DNA of 64,000 bases, from contig JANTQA010000020.1 in NCBI GenBank assembly GCA_027625915.1, positions 496,001-560,000 on the forward strand, given 5' to 3'. The translations under genes were made by a program, and so were the position numbers. Source of the DNA: Anaeramoeba flamelloides (lineage: Eukaryota > Metamonada > Anaeramoebidae). The notes below the pieces were generated by a model. That model ran no database searches, was not told the DNA's origin, and saw nothing but the letters and a program-made list of their open reading frames with translations. Within the stretch, counting starts at the first letter, position 1. Each line of letters begins with the position of its first letter. Below are positions 22,810 to 34,393 of the stretch, piece after piece.

Positions 22810-23180
22810 CCTGCCCTAAATTACTTCAAAGTGTAGTAAAGTGCTTTTCTTTTCCAGAATTCAAAATAATTAAGAAAAATCTTATATTTTACTCAATTCG
22901 TTTAAATTCTGGAAAAGCCAACGTAATTTTTTTAAATTTAAGAAATAAACTTAAAATTTTAGAAATTTCCTTTTTATATCAAAGATTAAAAAAACTTAGG
23001 GACTTTGATTTTCTTGAGTTTTACTGTTGTGTTTGTTAAGTGTTCTAGGTTTCTTAGAAAATTTCTGAATTTTATTTTGATTTCTCTCTTAAAAAATAAA
23101 CTAATGGGAGTCTAGTAGAATTCAAAAGAATATAGTTTAATCTTTGATTTTACCCATTTCTGGTAAATCTTGTCACACCT
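22810..23180. repeat. Hairpin-array repeat (family G), block 4
   Basis: Palindrome at about 22850-22918 (CTTTTCCAGAATTCAAAATA at left, GTTTAAATTCTGGAAAAG at right), preceded by AAAGTGTAGTAAAGTGC. A GTTTTACTGTTGTGTTTGTTAAGTGTTCTAG-type module follows. Confidence 0.75.
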
Positions 23181-24932
23181 AACCATTCTTCCAACTTATA
23201 TTTTGATATTCCATAATTATTATAAATATCTTTTTTTAATTTCAATTAATCTTTCATTATTTTTTGAAGCAAACTATTTTATTTGTCATAAAATAATAAA
23301 AACAAAATTGTCTTTGTTAAAGATACACTGATGATTTGTATTTTTTTTTAGATTGTTCTCAAAATTATTGAGTATAATTCGAAATAAAGGATACAAAATA
23401 ATTATTTTTGATTTAATTTTTCTTCCAGGTATATTTTTTTTTGGGTAATCTTTATTTCAATGCTAGTTAATATCTGTCATTTTTGGTATGAAGTTGAGAA
23501 AATAAGCAATATTCTTTTCTTAATGGGATGATATTTATAATTCCCAGAAAGAGAAATATTTTGTTCATTACAAATATGGGCCAAATAACATGAGTTATTA
23601 TTTTTGAAGTTTGGGGATCTTTCATGAATCTTCATTAATAAAAAAATAAAAAAAGAAATTGAAAAAATTTTGAAAAGTTCTTTTATTCATTCTTATAAGT
23701 TCTTAAAACAAAAAGAATTTTAGTATTATTTAAAAAAGTATTAAAAGTAATTTCTCTCGACACAAAATTAACTAATTCTAAATTACAATATGTATAAAAA
23801 TATATTTTCTTCACCATCTTTAACATCTCAAAATAAATAAAACTACTTAACAATAACTCAAATTTAAATCAATTTTTTATTAATAAAAACATAAATGGTT
23901 AATTAAGATCTTGGGAAAATTCACATTTCTACTATACATTTTTCTATTCTATTTTTTATATTTATAGATTTTAATAAATAACTCAACATTTTATTTCTTA
24001 AAAAAAAAATCATTAATACTCATAAAAATAAAGTATTATCTAGTAACTATTTTTTTTCTGGAAATAACCAATATAATTATTCCTCAAAAAAAGCTTATTT
24101 TTTATCATTTTTTATAGCTTAACTTTCCAAAAAATAATAAATATTTTATGATTAAGAATTATTTTAGATCCTTAAAAGAAATATATGTCAAGAAATCACA
24201 TGCAACTATAAAAATTTGGGTTTTTTTTATAAAATATTTCCAAAAAATTAATTTTTTGAACATTTTTTGACTTTTGTTTTTTTTTTTACCTAGAATACAT
24301 AGTGTGACCCTAACAAAATATAGAATTACTCACCTTTTTTAATTTTCTAAATTCAACTATTTTTATTAATTTTTACGTTTTAAAGTATTTTTATAATAAT
24401 TTATTTTCAAAGTAAAGTTATTTAGATTGAGTTGGTGCATTATTTGTTGTTTTATAAATATAAAACTTCCATTTCCAATCTGATAAAAAAATTTTCTTGG
24501 TATAAATGGTATTTAACTATTTTATTCCAATAATATATATAGATAACAATTTTCCAGTCAAAGTGACCTCATTTGATTTGAGTGGATTGCATGTTTTTAA
24601 AGGGTCATAATTGATATTAGAAGAATAAAATTATTTTGGAAATTTTACAAATTGAAATCATTTTTTTTTATTTTTACTTTTTTTTTGATTTTTAATAGGC
24701 ACATAATTAATTTACAGATTTTTTTTAATTACAAGATTCGTATTCACTTGGTAAAATGTTATTATTTAAGGTTATTGAAATTGCAACAAGTGTTTGTAGA
24801 AAAATCATTTTTATTTCTGTTGGAATTGTATTTGGATCTTAAATTGAAAATCAAAATGGACATTGTTTTTTTTTTTTTCAATCGTTAATTAAGAATTTAA
24901 GCTGTTCAATTGTTAAGACAATATATTCGGTA

Positions 24933-25079
24933 CAGTAAGTTTCAAATTTAAGGCCCAAATTTTCAACAGGATTTAAGGTAGAAAAAATAACAAATTAAGG
25001 CACATTTTTTGTAATTTTTTTTTACAAAATATTTTACTAGAATTTGTGATTTATTGTGCCTTAAAAGTGGAATTGACTG
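24933..25079. mobile_element. Tc1/mariner-type MITE family C, copy 3 (shortened)
   Basis: Starts CAGTAAGTTTCAAATTTAAG after TA and ends TTAAAAGTGGAATTGACTG. At 147 bp it is shorter than the 192-bp consensus. The right TA is changed to TC. Confidence 0.7.
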
Positions 25080-25282
25080 TCATAGTTGTAGTTTCGACAG
25101 AATATCCACTATTCTTTGATGTGTGTATTATCCTGCTTATTTTTTATTTGTTCTTCAAAGATCAATTATACAAAATATTTGATATATAAAAAAAAAGAAC
25201 ATCTTTGACTTAAAAAACGTTTATATGAAGGGATTCACCAAGATAAAGATATATTTCAACTTGATGAACAACTTGTTTTTTT

Positions 25283-25420
25283 TTTTTTTATTGTTTAGCA
25301 GAGGCGATTCAACAAATTACCTCCTGTTTGCGTGAAACTCTAAAAATGTATTTAGGGTTTTTTATCATAACTGTAATGTAGGTAGGATTACAGTTCAAAA
25401 AACTTCTTTTTTTTATAATT
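25283..25420 (-). mobile_element. Family H fragment (H3)
   Basis: T run, then GCAGAGGCGATTCAACAAAT, GAAACTCTAAAAATGTATTT and AACTGTAATGTAGGTAGGAT, colinear with the left part of the 38296 copy. Only the poly(A)-proximal part is present, as expected of a 5'-truncated retroelement. Confidence 0.7.
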
Positions 25421-25489
25421 AATATTTTGTTGTTTATCATCCAAAAGGGTTAGTATCATCCTATATTCAAAGTTACTAATTACTGTGAC

Positions 25490-25700
25490 TTGTAAAATAA
25501 ATGATTAAAATTTTCATTCAACTTTCCATAATAAAAAAACATCAAAGAATTAAAGTTAGTCATCAAAATCCGCAATTCTATCAGGGAATTAATATTTTCA
25601 GCGGATTTTTTGAATTATACATTTGAAATTTTACACGATTGATAAAATTTTTTTTGAGGAAAGCTGAATCAAAATTCTATTCTATTTATTTTGTAACAAA
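25490..25700. mobile_element. Foldback family E, copy 2
   Basis: The left arm TTGTAAAATAAATGATTAAA then ATTTTCATTCAACTTTCC is mirrored by GGAAAGCTGAATCAAAATTC at right. About 210 bp, no ORF. Confidence 0.6.
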
Positions 25701-25929
25701 TAGTAAAAAAAAATAAAAAAAATACATTATTAGAGTTAAATAAAAAATGTCAAAAAATATAATAAATTGAATATGAAATCCAAAATTTAAAAGTCTTTTT
25801 TGAAATGATATTAAAAAAGAAATATCATTTTATTTTCTTTTTAGTTTTATATTAGATTAATTTCCAATACAATATTTAAATTTTTTGAAAAAAAGTAATA
25901 CAAACTATATCAAATTTGTTTTAATATCT

Positions 25930-26150
25930 AATATACACTCTCTTTTAAAATAATTGTACCCATTAAAAATCAAATTTTGAAAATAAATTTTTTTATAAAT
26001 TGAAGATATCTATTATAATAAAACATTTACTATTTTAATCTTCGGTTCTCTACACTAGAAATATTTGTTTTTGGTCTAAAAATAAAATAAAAAAAAGTAA
26101 AAAAAAAAATAAATAAAAATTGGGACATTTATTATGAAATTTAGTTGATA
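25930..26150 (+). repeat. Weak dispersed repeat P
   Basis: Resembles 46395-46900: ATTGAAGATATCTATTATAATA against ATTGAAGTTATCTATTGTAATA, and TTTATTATGAAAT-TAGTT near the right ends. Confidence 0.35.
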
Positions 26151-26194
26151 AAAAAATAAATGAACTTGGGAAATTCATGGAGAATTGGAAAAAA

Positions 26195-26525
26195 CCTATT
26201 TCTCAATTTTTAATTGACATTCCTGAAAACCACAAGTAAAATCAACTAAAAGAAGAAACAAATTACCTATAAATAATAATCCATTATATTATTTCCAATC
26301 AAATCAACAAAAAGATTAACATCTACTTTTTTCTCGAAATTATTTGTGTGCTTTGGAGATCTCAAAAATAGTCGATTTTTTCAACAAATTTTAAATGATT
26401 GGTAAAAAAATGAAAAACCCTGACCAAAAGATAGTTTTAAAAAAAACTGTTATTGTGCTCAATACTTCATTTGGTCTTTATTTATTTATTTTTTCTTTTT
26501 AATAATTTGATCTTACTTTTAATCT
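26195..26525 (+). mobile_element. Family D fragment (D4), just upstream of VPS25
   Basis: It carries the interior of D: AAATAATAATCCATTATATT, TTTGGAGATCTCAAAAATAG, CCAAAAGATAGT and TACTTCATTTGGTCTTTATT, colinear with the 12149 copy. The termini are lost. It ends about 200 bp before the VPS25 start codon. Confidence 0.65.
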
Positions 26526-26731
26526 CCATTGTTCTATTCAGATATAAATTAAAAAATGTGTTGAGTTTATTTAGTTCTGTTGCACTTTTTAAAGTGACTG
26601 AATGATTTGGAAATTGTTTAAATGGTTTGAACTTCTAAAAACTTTATAAATCGTCTGAGATTTTTTCTGGTAGAATATATTTTGTTTTTCCATTTTTTCA
26701 AGCTTTGTTTTAATAAATAATTCAGCTTAAA

Positions 26732-29700
26732 ATGTCGTATGCTTGGCCTCGCTATTACAGCCTCCCACCCTTTTTCACCATTCAGCCTGTTATGCAGACC
26801 CAAAAAAAACAGCTTCAACTTTGGTGTGATCTTGTGCTAGCTTACACTCGATCCAAAAACATCCATATGATTGATCTAACAGAAGCTGAAGATTCTGAAT
26901 TATTCAACAACAAAAAAATTGAACGAAAATTATCTCGCCAATCAATTGTGATTGTGCTCGAGTATTTGATCGAAAGAGGGAATGCGAAATGGGTAGACAA
27001 AACAAAGGAAAAAATTCAGGTAAATCGATCAGTTTTCTTTTTCTGAAAATTTTTCTTTTCTTTTGTGAAAAAAATATAAAAGAAAAACGAAAAACAAAAA
27101 AATGAAAAAAGAAAAAAGAAGAAAAAACAACAAATTTGAAACAAGTAATGAATTAACCATCTTCTTTTTTTTTTTCGAAAAAAAGAGTACGTACTTCTCA
27201 GTTTAATTATACTTTTGACTTGAAACCAAAACTTTAACTCCCAATTTGAACAAATAACGAACTAAATCCCTGAGACATCGTTTAAGACTTATTTGTCATC
27301 AAAAAAAATGTAAAAGGTCAACCTAATGAGAATTCATTAAATTTTTGGGTGTTACCCTCTGTACCAAAGATAATCTTGTTAAAAATCCAAAAAACAAAAT
27401 TCCCAAATCAACCCAAATAAAATTTCTCAACAAGGAAAATTCAAATCAGTTTGCAATAATTTCAAAGATAGATCTTTTTAAGTGCACATTATTTTTAGTT
27501 TTTAAGAACATCCAAGTTGTTTCTGTGATTACCATTGTGGAAAAAAAGTTCAACACGGTTTTTCATTGGGAACCTTAATAGAACCTTTAAAATTCAAAGT
27601 AAGATCAATTAAAAAAAGAATAAAGAAATAAATAAAGACAAAATGAAGTATTCACCATAATAACAGTTTTTTTAATACTATCTTTTGGTATGGGCTTTTC
27701 TTTGATTGATCAATCATTAAGAATTTTTTGAAAAAATTGACTATTTTTGAGATCTCCAAAACCACACCTTGAATTTAAACATACAGTCAGTTCCATTTTT
27801 AAGGGGCACACTTCAACGAAAATTCAGGCACAAAAAAATCTTAAATTAAGGCACAAAATTCAGATTCTAGTAAAATAAGTTGTAAAAAAAAATTCCAAAT
27901 TTTGTGCCTTAATTTAAGATTTTTTTGTGCCTTAAATTTCGTTGAAAGTTTGTGCCTTAAAAGTGGAACTGACTGTAAGTCAAGTAGATTTAAATTGTAT
28001 TTGTTGGGCTGATAGAAAATAATATAATGGGTTATTGTTTGAAGTTAATTGGTTTCTTCTTTTTATTGATTTTACTTTTCATTTTCAGTAAGGTTCCCAA
28101 TGAAAAACCGTGTTGAACTTTTTTTCCTGTTTCACTTTTTTTCCAAAACGGTTAATGGTATTTGCATAATAAATGGGAAAAAAATTTGACTTAATTTTCC
28201 TTTTCCCTTTTTCTTTTATAGAGTTTTCCAAGAACGAGGATGGAATTTGTGGCTTTCTGAGAAAAAGTAAAATGAAAATAACCATTCCAAAAAAAAAGTG
28301 AAACAAGGGAAAAAAGGCCAACACAATTTTTAATTGGGAACCTTAATAGAACCTTGAAAATGAAAAACTAAGATCAATTAATGAGTAAAAATAAATAATA
28401 AAAGACAAAATGAAGGATTTAATCACAATAATAGTTTTTTTCTAATACTGTCTTTTGGTAATGAGTTTTTCATTTTTATTCCAATCATTTAAAATTTGTT
28501 GAAAAAATCGACGATTTTTCAGATCTCCAAAATCACTCACAAGATTTCGGTATAAAACTTGATTTAAATTGTTTTTGTTTGATTTGATTAAAAATAATAT
28601 AATGAATTATTCTTTGAAGTTAATTTATTTCTTCGATTAATTGGTTTTATCTTTTAGTTTTCAAGTTCTATGAACGACGACGTTTGCAAAAGAAAAAATC
28701 AAGTAACAGTGTATTCTAAAGAGTGTTTCTAGGTTCGTAAATCTCACAAATATTTATTCAGTCAGATCTACGAAGTAAAAAATGAATTTTTTTTACAAAA
28801 AATGTCAGAATTTTATCAACCTCATGATATAAAAAAATGACAAAGAAGGTTGGAAAAAATCGACTTTTTGATAAAATTTCTATTGAAGTGAAAATGGAAA
28901 ACTATTTGGCATTGTTGAAAATCATCTACGATTATAATTTTTATTTGTGAATCTGTTTATATGGTTTTCCATTTTCGAATAAAAGGACAAAAGGGAGAAA
29001 ATTGAAAATTTTTGAGGAATTGTTCTTTGTTATATTAAAACAAAGAAACATTTGATAAAAGGTGCAGTAATGTGTTTGGTATTGTATCAAATTCACCAAA
29101 ATACTCAATTCCGAAAAAAGAAAGATCATTTTTTCTGGGCTGATATAATAAAATTTTTTTAAAATAAAAAAAAGCTTGATTCGTTTTTGCAAAATTTTTT
29201 TATATTATTCAATGAATGTAAAATTCCAAAAAACCTTTACCTTGCTACTCCAACACAATTTGTATTGAAACGGACAATTCAGTTTTTCAAGAGAAACAAA
29301 AAAAAATATCACTTAAAAATGAACAAACTTTTTCTAGTATTATATAATGTAGATTCTTTAAAAATATAAAATAGAGTAAACAAAAATCCCAAGATCCTAA
29401 TGGGAACTTCAATTCAAGAAAAAACAAAAAAAAAGTAACCAAGATCAAAAAAAAAATAAGAGAAAACCATAATACCTTTGTAGGAATTGTTCTGATTGGT
29501 TGTTACAATTGAAAATCCAAGCAACTAAATGATCAAAACTCATAGACACTCGATCTTCAAAAGTTAGAATCGTTTATTGAAAATTTTTGAAATGATCTTC
29601 ATTTTTCAAGCTCAAAATCGTCATTATTTTTCTTTTTCATTTTTACTTTTCAAAATAAGGGTTTGTTTGGGTTTAGGAATCTTTTTTATATTTGTTCCTT

Positions 29701-30845
29701 TTCAATAAAAAAAAAAGATGAAAAATGTAATTTTGATCCAAATTGGAGAACATCTTGATGGTGCCTGACTTTATAATATCAATGGAATTGATATTAAAAT
29801 CCTTTGAGACAATTTTGTGAATTGCCAACGTGGTCCTTAAGATTCCCAATTTAAAATTTTGTTGAACTTTTTTCCCTTGTTTCACTTTTTTTTGGAATGG
29901 TTATTTTCATTTTACTTTTTCTCAGAAAGTCACAAATTCCAACCTCGTTCTTGGAAAACTCTATAAAAGAAAAAGGGAAAAGGAAAATTAAACCAAAATT
30001 TTTTCCCATTTATTATGCAAATACCATTAATATTTATGAATTTTTAATTTTAAAATCACTTTGGGGTTCATTATCTTGTCCACAATTAGTTTGAAAATTT
30101 TATTCTAATTGCTGTTTTTAAAAAAATTTCCATAAACTCACAAAACCGATTTTTGAAATGATATTTTCATGTAATGTTAATTTATATTCTTCCATTTGTG
30201 CGCTCATACTACAGGTGACTGGGTATCTTTTTACATGTTGTAGAGTACCTAAATATTTTTAATTTCATAATTCTAAGAAAAATAACTCGAAAAGTAAATA
30301 ATCTTTAATTTGATCTCGTTTTTGAGTATTATTTTTTATATAAAATTCTTTTTTTTTTTTAATATTTTTCCTTCCCTTCAAGCATTATTTTGTCTTTTCA
30401 CTTCAATCCCACAATAAATATATAAAAAAAAAAAACTAATCTCATTTCAATACAAATTTTTGGTTTATGATATTGAAATTATTTGAGATTTAATATTTAC
30501 TTTTTTCCTTGCCTTTCAAATATTTTTTTTTAACCATTTCCTTTTTATTTCTTCATTCTAAATTTTCTTTGATATACGCATTATACTTTCATAATACAGA
30601 TCGTTTGGAGAAAACCTCTTGAGTGGGCTAATATTATTTACAAATGGGCAACAGACAACGGTTTTATAAATCAAATTTGTACAGTTTATGAGCTTCGAGA
30701 GGGGGATATGACACAAAATGAAGAATTTTTTGGACTTGATATCCAAGTTTTTATGCAAGCACTTTCAAAACTTGAACAGAAGGGAAAAGCAAAGGTTTTT
30801 CAATCAGAATCAACCAATGAATCTGGAGTTAAATTTTTCGCCTAA
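26732..30845 (+). CDS. VPS25: ESCRT-II subunit VPS25 (177 aa, two exons)
   Basis: Exons are 26732-27019 and 30600-30845, in phase 0 with donor CAG|GTAAAT and acceptor ATACAG|A. The 177-residue product matches the usual VPS25 length (human 176). Exon 1 holds the N-terminal YYSLPPFFTIQPV, whose PPFF motif (residues 12-15) docks VPS25 to VPS22/VPS36 in the known complex, then KKQLQLWCDLVL, EDSELFNNKKIERKLS and GNAKWVDKTK, making winged helix 1. Exon 2 opens IVWRKPLEWANIIYKWATDNG (family: MWRRPEEWGKLIYQWVSRSG), continues QICTVYELREGDMTQNEEFFG and ends SGVKFFA, making winged helix 2, which recruits VPS20/CHMP6. It acts on endosomes in sorting of ubiquitinated cargo. The 3580-bp intron is packed with MITEs, listed separately. 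The splice join is supported by unbroken family similarity. Confidence 0.96.
27535..28148 (+). mobile_element. MITE family D, copy 2, split by a C element
   Basis: Left end TTGTGGAAAAAAAGTTCAAC, right end ATTTTTT-rich closing TTTTTTTCCAAAA. Without the inserted C1 element and its TA duplication it is about 420 bp, equal to D1. It lies in the VPS25 intron. Confidence 0.8.
27784..27975. mobile_element. Tc1/mariner-type MITE family C, copy 1 (192 bp, intact ends)
   Basis: Flanked by TA at 27782-27783 and 27976-27977. The ends are CAGTCAGTTCCA and TGGAACTGACTG. The whole element is close to one palindrome built from the words TTAAGGCACA and TGTGCCTTAA. No ORF. CAGT termini and TA target sites are typical of Tc1/mariner elements. 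Confidence 0.88.
28156..30026. mobile_element. Foldback family E copy 3, TTAA-flanked, opened by element D3
   Basis: TTAA at 28152-28155 and at 30027-30030. Arms of about 131 bp (28156-28286 and 29895-30026) begin TGGTATTTGCATAATAAATG and include TTCCAAGAACGAGG, with the complement in the other arm. Without the inserted D3 the element would be about 263 bp, the size of other E foldbacks. It lies in the VPS25 intron. Confidence 0.75.
28287..29894 (+). mobile_element. MITE family D, copy 3, with 1.15 kb of foreign sequence inside
   Basis: The left part (28287-28675) follows the D consensus in order: GTGAAACAAGGG, TTTTTAATTGGGAACCTTAA, AATACTGTCTTTTGG, CAGATCTCC and TTGAAGTTAATT. The complementary right end is at about 29822-29894 (GATTCCCAATTTAAAAT..CCCTTGTTTCAC). 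Between them, 28676-29821 matches no other D copy and was probably inserted later. I see no recognisable protein in it; open frames at 28941-29192 and 29187-29369 have no domain features. Confidence 0.65.
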
Positions 30846-33800
30846 AGAATAACAAGAACTTCTCAACAACAAGATTTATCTATTAAAAAAAAAAATTGAA
30901 ATAAATTATGTTTTTAGAATTAAAAATATACAATTTCCTTCATTTTTACTATTTCGCTTTATTAATTACTTCATTATTTTTTTAATTTGTCAATTTTTTG
31001 TTCAAAAAATCAAAATTGATTATTAAATCATATTTTACGATTGATATTTAATGAAAAGTTCTTTCATAACTAAAAATAATTCAAAAAATATATATTAATA
31101 TAAGGTTCTTGAATTTACCAGAAAAACTCCAATACTCGAAATTTTTTGAGCCACTTCAAAAAATCTTGTAAAGAACTTCTAAAAAACCCTAGTGTTCATG
31201 TACTCAGTTTAATGGTAAAATTGGAATTTTTTGTCGAATATTTTTTTGACTGGAAATAAAAAATTCTAAAATTGCAATTTTTTAAAGAATAATATTCTAA
31301 CTCATTTTGTGTGAAAAGAATAGGTATCTTAGATATATGTAGCATTTCTAATCATTATTAGGTGGTATTGACAATGATAGAAATTGGTTTTTTATAAAGA
31401 TAATTTCGTATTGTGTATCATTTCGAAAAATGTGTTACCTCAAATACAATCTAAGATTGTGTAGTAGTATCTTATTGTATACACAATTATAATTCCCTAA
31501 TCTAACCAATGCGACTCGGATGAAACCTTTTTAACTTTCCATACCATGAAAAGATATTGTGTTAATTTATTACAACAAATTCAAACATACTGTATCAAAC
31601 TCAAACATATCCAGTGATACAAATTCATTTACACAAACCAGTACTAAACATACCCAAAAGTACCAAAAACTCCTCAGAGTGTTTAAGGAAGAAAACCAAA
31701 AAAAAAATATTCTATATCAAAGTAAAATTGTCATTTTAAAATTAACATTAATAACAGTACACTAGGGCTTCTGAGAAGTTCTTCAAAAGATATTTTTAAA
31801 TGGACAGAAAATATTTGAAAATGTTCGGTAATGGGTTATTTTCAAGAATCTTACAAACTCCCAAAAAAATATCCTAAATTTATAATAGAATAAAGCTTAT
31901 TAGTGATTGTATGGCTAAGAACAGAATTTAAAATCTGATGCTGGTCAATTTGAGAAATAATCATTTTAATCTTAAAAATTGAAACTTGATGGCTAAACAA
32001 TTTTTTCAATAGTTATAATCTTTGAAGTTAGAGTATAAAATATTGATAATAAACTTATTTCATCATTTATTATTTGTTAAATCTTGCTCAATTAACCAGA
32101 TTAAAAAAAATAATTTTTATATATCTTTTTTTTTTATATTTTTAATCTTTTCTTAACGAATTATAGAATTAAAATAAATTATGTTATTATTATCTAACCA
32201 AGTTAAAACTAAAAAAGAAAACGTTCAACATTAAAACACTTTAAAAAAAGTCGAATGTAAATTCGGGATAGTTTGATGATCCAGCCTTATCAAGGCAATT
32301 GTAAATTTGAATAAAAAAAAAAATTACCCAATATGAAAATTTTGAAAATAAAAACTACATTATAAGTTTTAAGGAATCAGTACTCTATGAAAACAGGGAA
32401 AAGTTTTAAAATATTTCATTGATGATATTATACCCAGCTTATAAATTTTGTTGATGTCAAGTTTCTAATAATTCTGGTCGACTAAGAAATTCAGGAAAGG
32501 AAATGTTTTAAGTGAGATCAATTTTATTTTTTTAATTTTTTCTGAAAAAGGAAATCCTTAAATTATTTTTATTTTGTATAATATACAAAAATTTTTACCC
32601 TTTTTATGATCATTACTATCATTATTATATTATGCCAAGTCTTTGTTGTGAATTATATTAATACAAAAAAAAATATTTTTTATTCATTTTTGAGATAATT
32701 CTTTTGGTCAACCAAAAAAATTATTTAATCAACTGATTTAAAAATATTGATATTTTTTCAATAAAAATGGTGATAAAAAATAAAAAAAATGTAGTAATTT
32801 AGTTATTTTACTGGAAATTTTGGTTTTTGTTACAAGATTAAATTTAATTTTTCAAAATAAAATTTAATTGAAGGTGTTTGAAAAATAGTTAATTTTATCC
32901 TTAAAAATTCAAAATCAATTTCTTTTCTGACAAAAATGATTTAAAATGTTACAAATGTTTTCATGAATAAGGCCAATAAATTTGTTAAAAAAATTTTGAA
33001 AATTCAAAGTTTTAAATTTATTTTTTATTTTTTTGAAAATCAGAAAATAACTTTTATAAAAACCTTAAGGAAGAAAAAAAAATTATTTTTACTTTTTAAA
33101 TCTGAATTTCATTTATAAATTTTTGTTTAAACTTGTATCAAATGTTCATTTATTAAATCCCCTATACTTCAATTAGTTTTATTGGTTGGGATTTGTATTG
33201 AAATATTAATTAAAGAATAATAATAACCAAATAAAAAATTTTCTTTTAAAATCAAGACTTTCCAACAAAAAACGAAAAATATGCTTTGTCGATTTTCAAG
33301 AATTAAATTAAAATTTCATAAAAATAATAGTTTACTTTTTTTTATTTTATATTGGAAAGATATATGAATTTTGGATTTCAAAAAATAGACTCAAATTATT
33401 AAATCATATAAATGATGTTAACTCATCCATTTCATTGCTTAAAACGCAAATTACTATAAAAAAATTTTTAAGATCTCTACGAGATTTCATTTTATTTTTT
33501 AAAAATACTACTCCCTTAAGGTTTACAATCCCTGAAATTTTAAAAAAGATTATCTTACGTTCAGTGTAGTGAGTTGTTAATTTGGTTCTCAGCTGATCGA
33601 TCTTATGTTTGGTATGAGTTTTGATAGTTGTTCAAAACGGTAATTTTTGACAATTTATTTTTTTTTTTTCCGAAATCCAAATTGAATCGTGTAAGATTAA
33701 TAGATTAGTGGGCGCAAGAATAAATTTAAATTTTTGTATTGTTAGAAGATATTTTGTTAAATACTTTTTTGTCAATTAACTTTGATGTATAATATTTTTG

Positions 33801-34393
33801 TTTTTTAAAAAGCACCAAATACAACCAAACCTAATAAAAAATTTCAATCAACAACCCACAAACCACATTTTATTATAACTTAAGTTCCAGCCAATTAATC
33901 TTTACGATTCAATTCGGATTTCGGAAAAAAAAAAAATAAATTGTCAAAAATTACCGTTTTGAACAACTATCAAAACTCATACCAAACACAAGATCAATCG
34001 GCAAAGAACCAAATTAACAACTCGCTACACCGAACACAAGATAATCTTTTTTAAAATTTCAGGGATTGTAAACCTTAATAAGATTTCAGATCTCAAAATA
34101 AAAAATTTTATCTTCCAACTCACTTATTTCACTTGATAATGGCTAGAAGTGAGATCTATTTTGTTAATTCTTCAAAGAAACAAATATATTGATGAACACT
34201 CTTCCAATTTATTAAACACCTAAAAGTAATCTTCTTCTCATCTAAAATTCGGAAAACACTTGTAGAAGATAATTAAGAAAACTTTTTATTTTTTGTTCTT
34301 TTTTTTTAACTTTCTTTTTCCAAAAAAAATCGAAATTTTAATTTGTTTTGTAGTTAGAAAAGATAATTAGTTTTGAAACAACCATTTTAGTAG
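30846..34393. other. Gene-free spacer with foldback A2
   Basis: The 3' flank of VPS25 and the 5' flank of the kinase. An open frame at 31562-31765 (S/T/N-rich, with FKHTVSNSNISSDTNSF) is somewhat coding-like but lacks an ATG and a family match. The rest is A/T runs. Confidence 0.5.
33520..34074. mobile_element. Foldback MITE, family A copy 2 (555 bp, TTAA-flanked)
   Basis: Between TTAA at 33516-33519 and 34075-34078. Ends are GTTTACAATCCCTGAAATTT and the complement. It has exactly the length of copy 1. The two arms share variants not found in copy 1 (for example GATAGTTGTTCAAAACGGTA in both). It ends 320 bp before the kinase start codon and may carry or disturb promoter sequence. Confidence 0.88.

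Larger units (their letters stand above)
19155..26731. other. 7.6-kb gene-free region of repeats and AT-rich spacer
   Basis: Largest gene desert of the window. The individually listed contents are E1, M1, an E-like foldback, a CA microsatellite, a hairpin block, C3, H3, E2, P1 and D4. Open frames at 19263-19463, 20149-20337, 21599-21799 and 24652-24888 have no family features, and 20149-20337 sits within an E foldback. Confidence 0.5.

Noticed and set aside
29897-30094. Plus-strand frame beginning MVIFILLFLRKSQIPTSFLE, with a near-copy on the minus strand at 28085-28324
   Set aside because: The two frames are the two arms of the E foldback in the VPS25 intron, so the similarity is of the repeat, not of a gene family.
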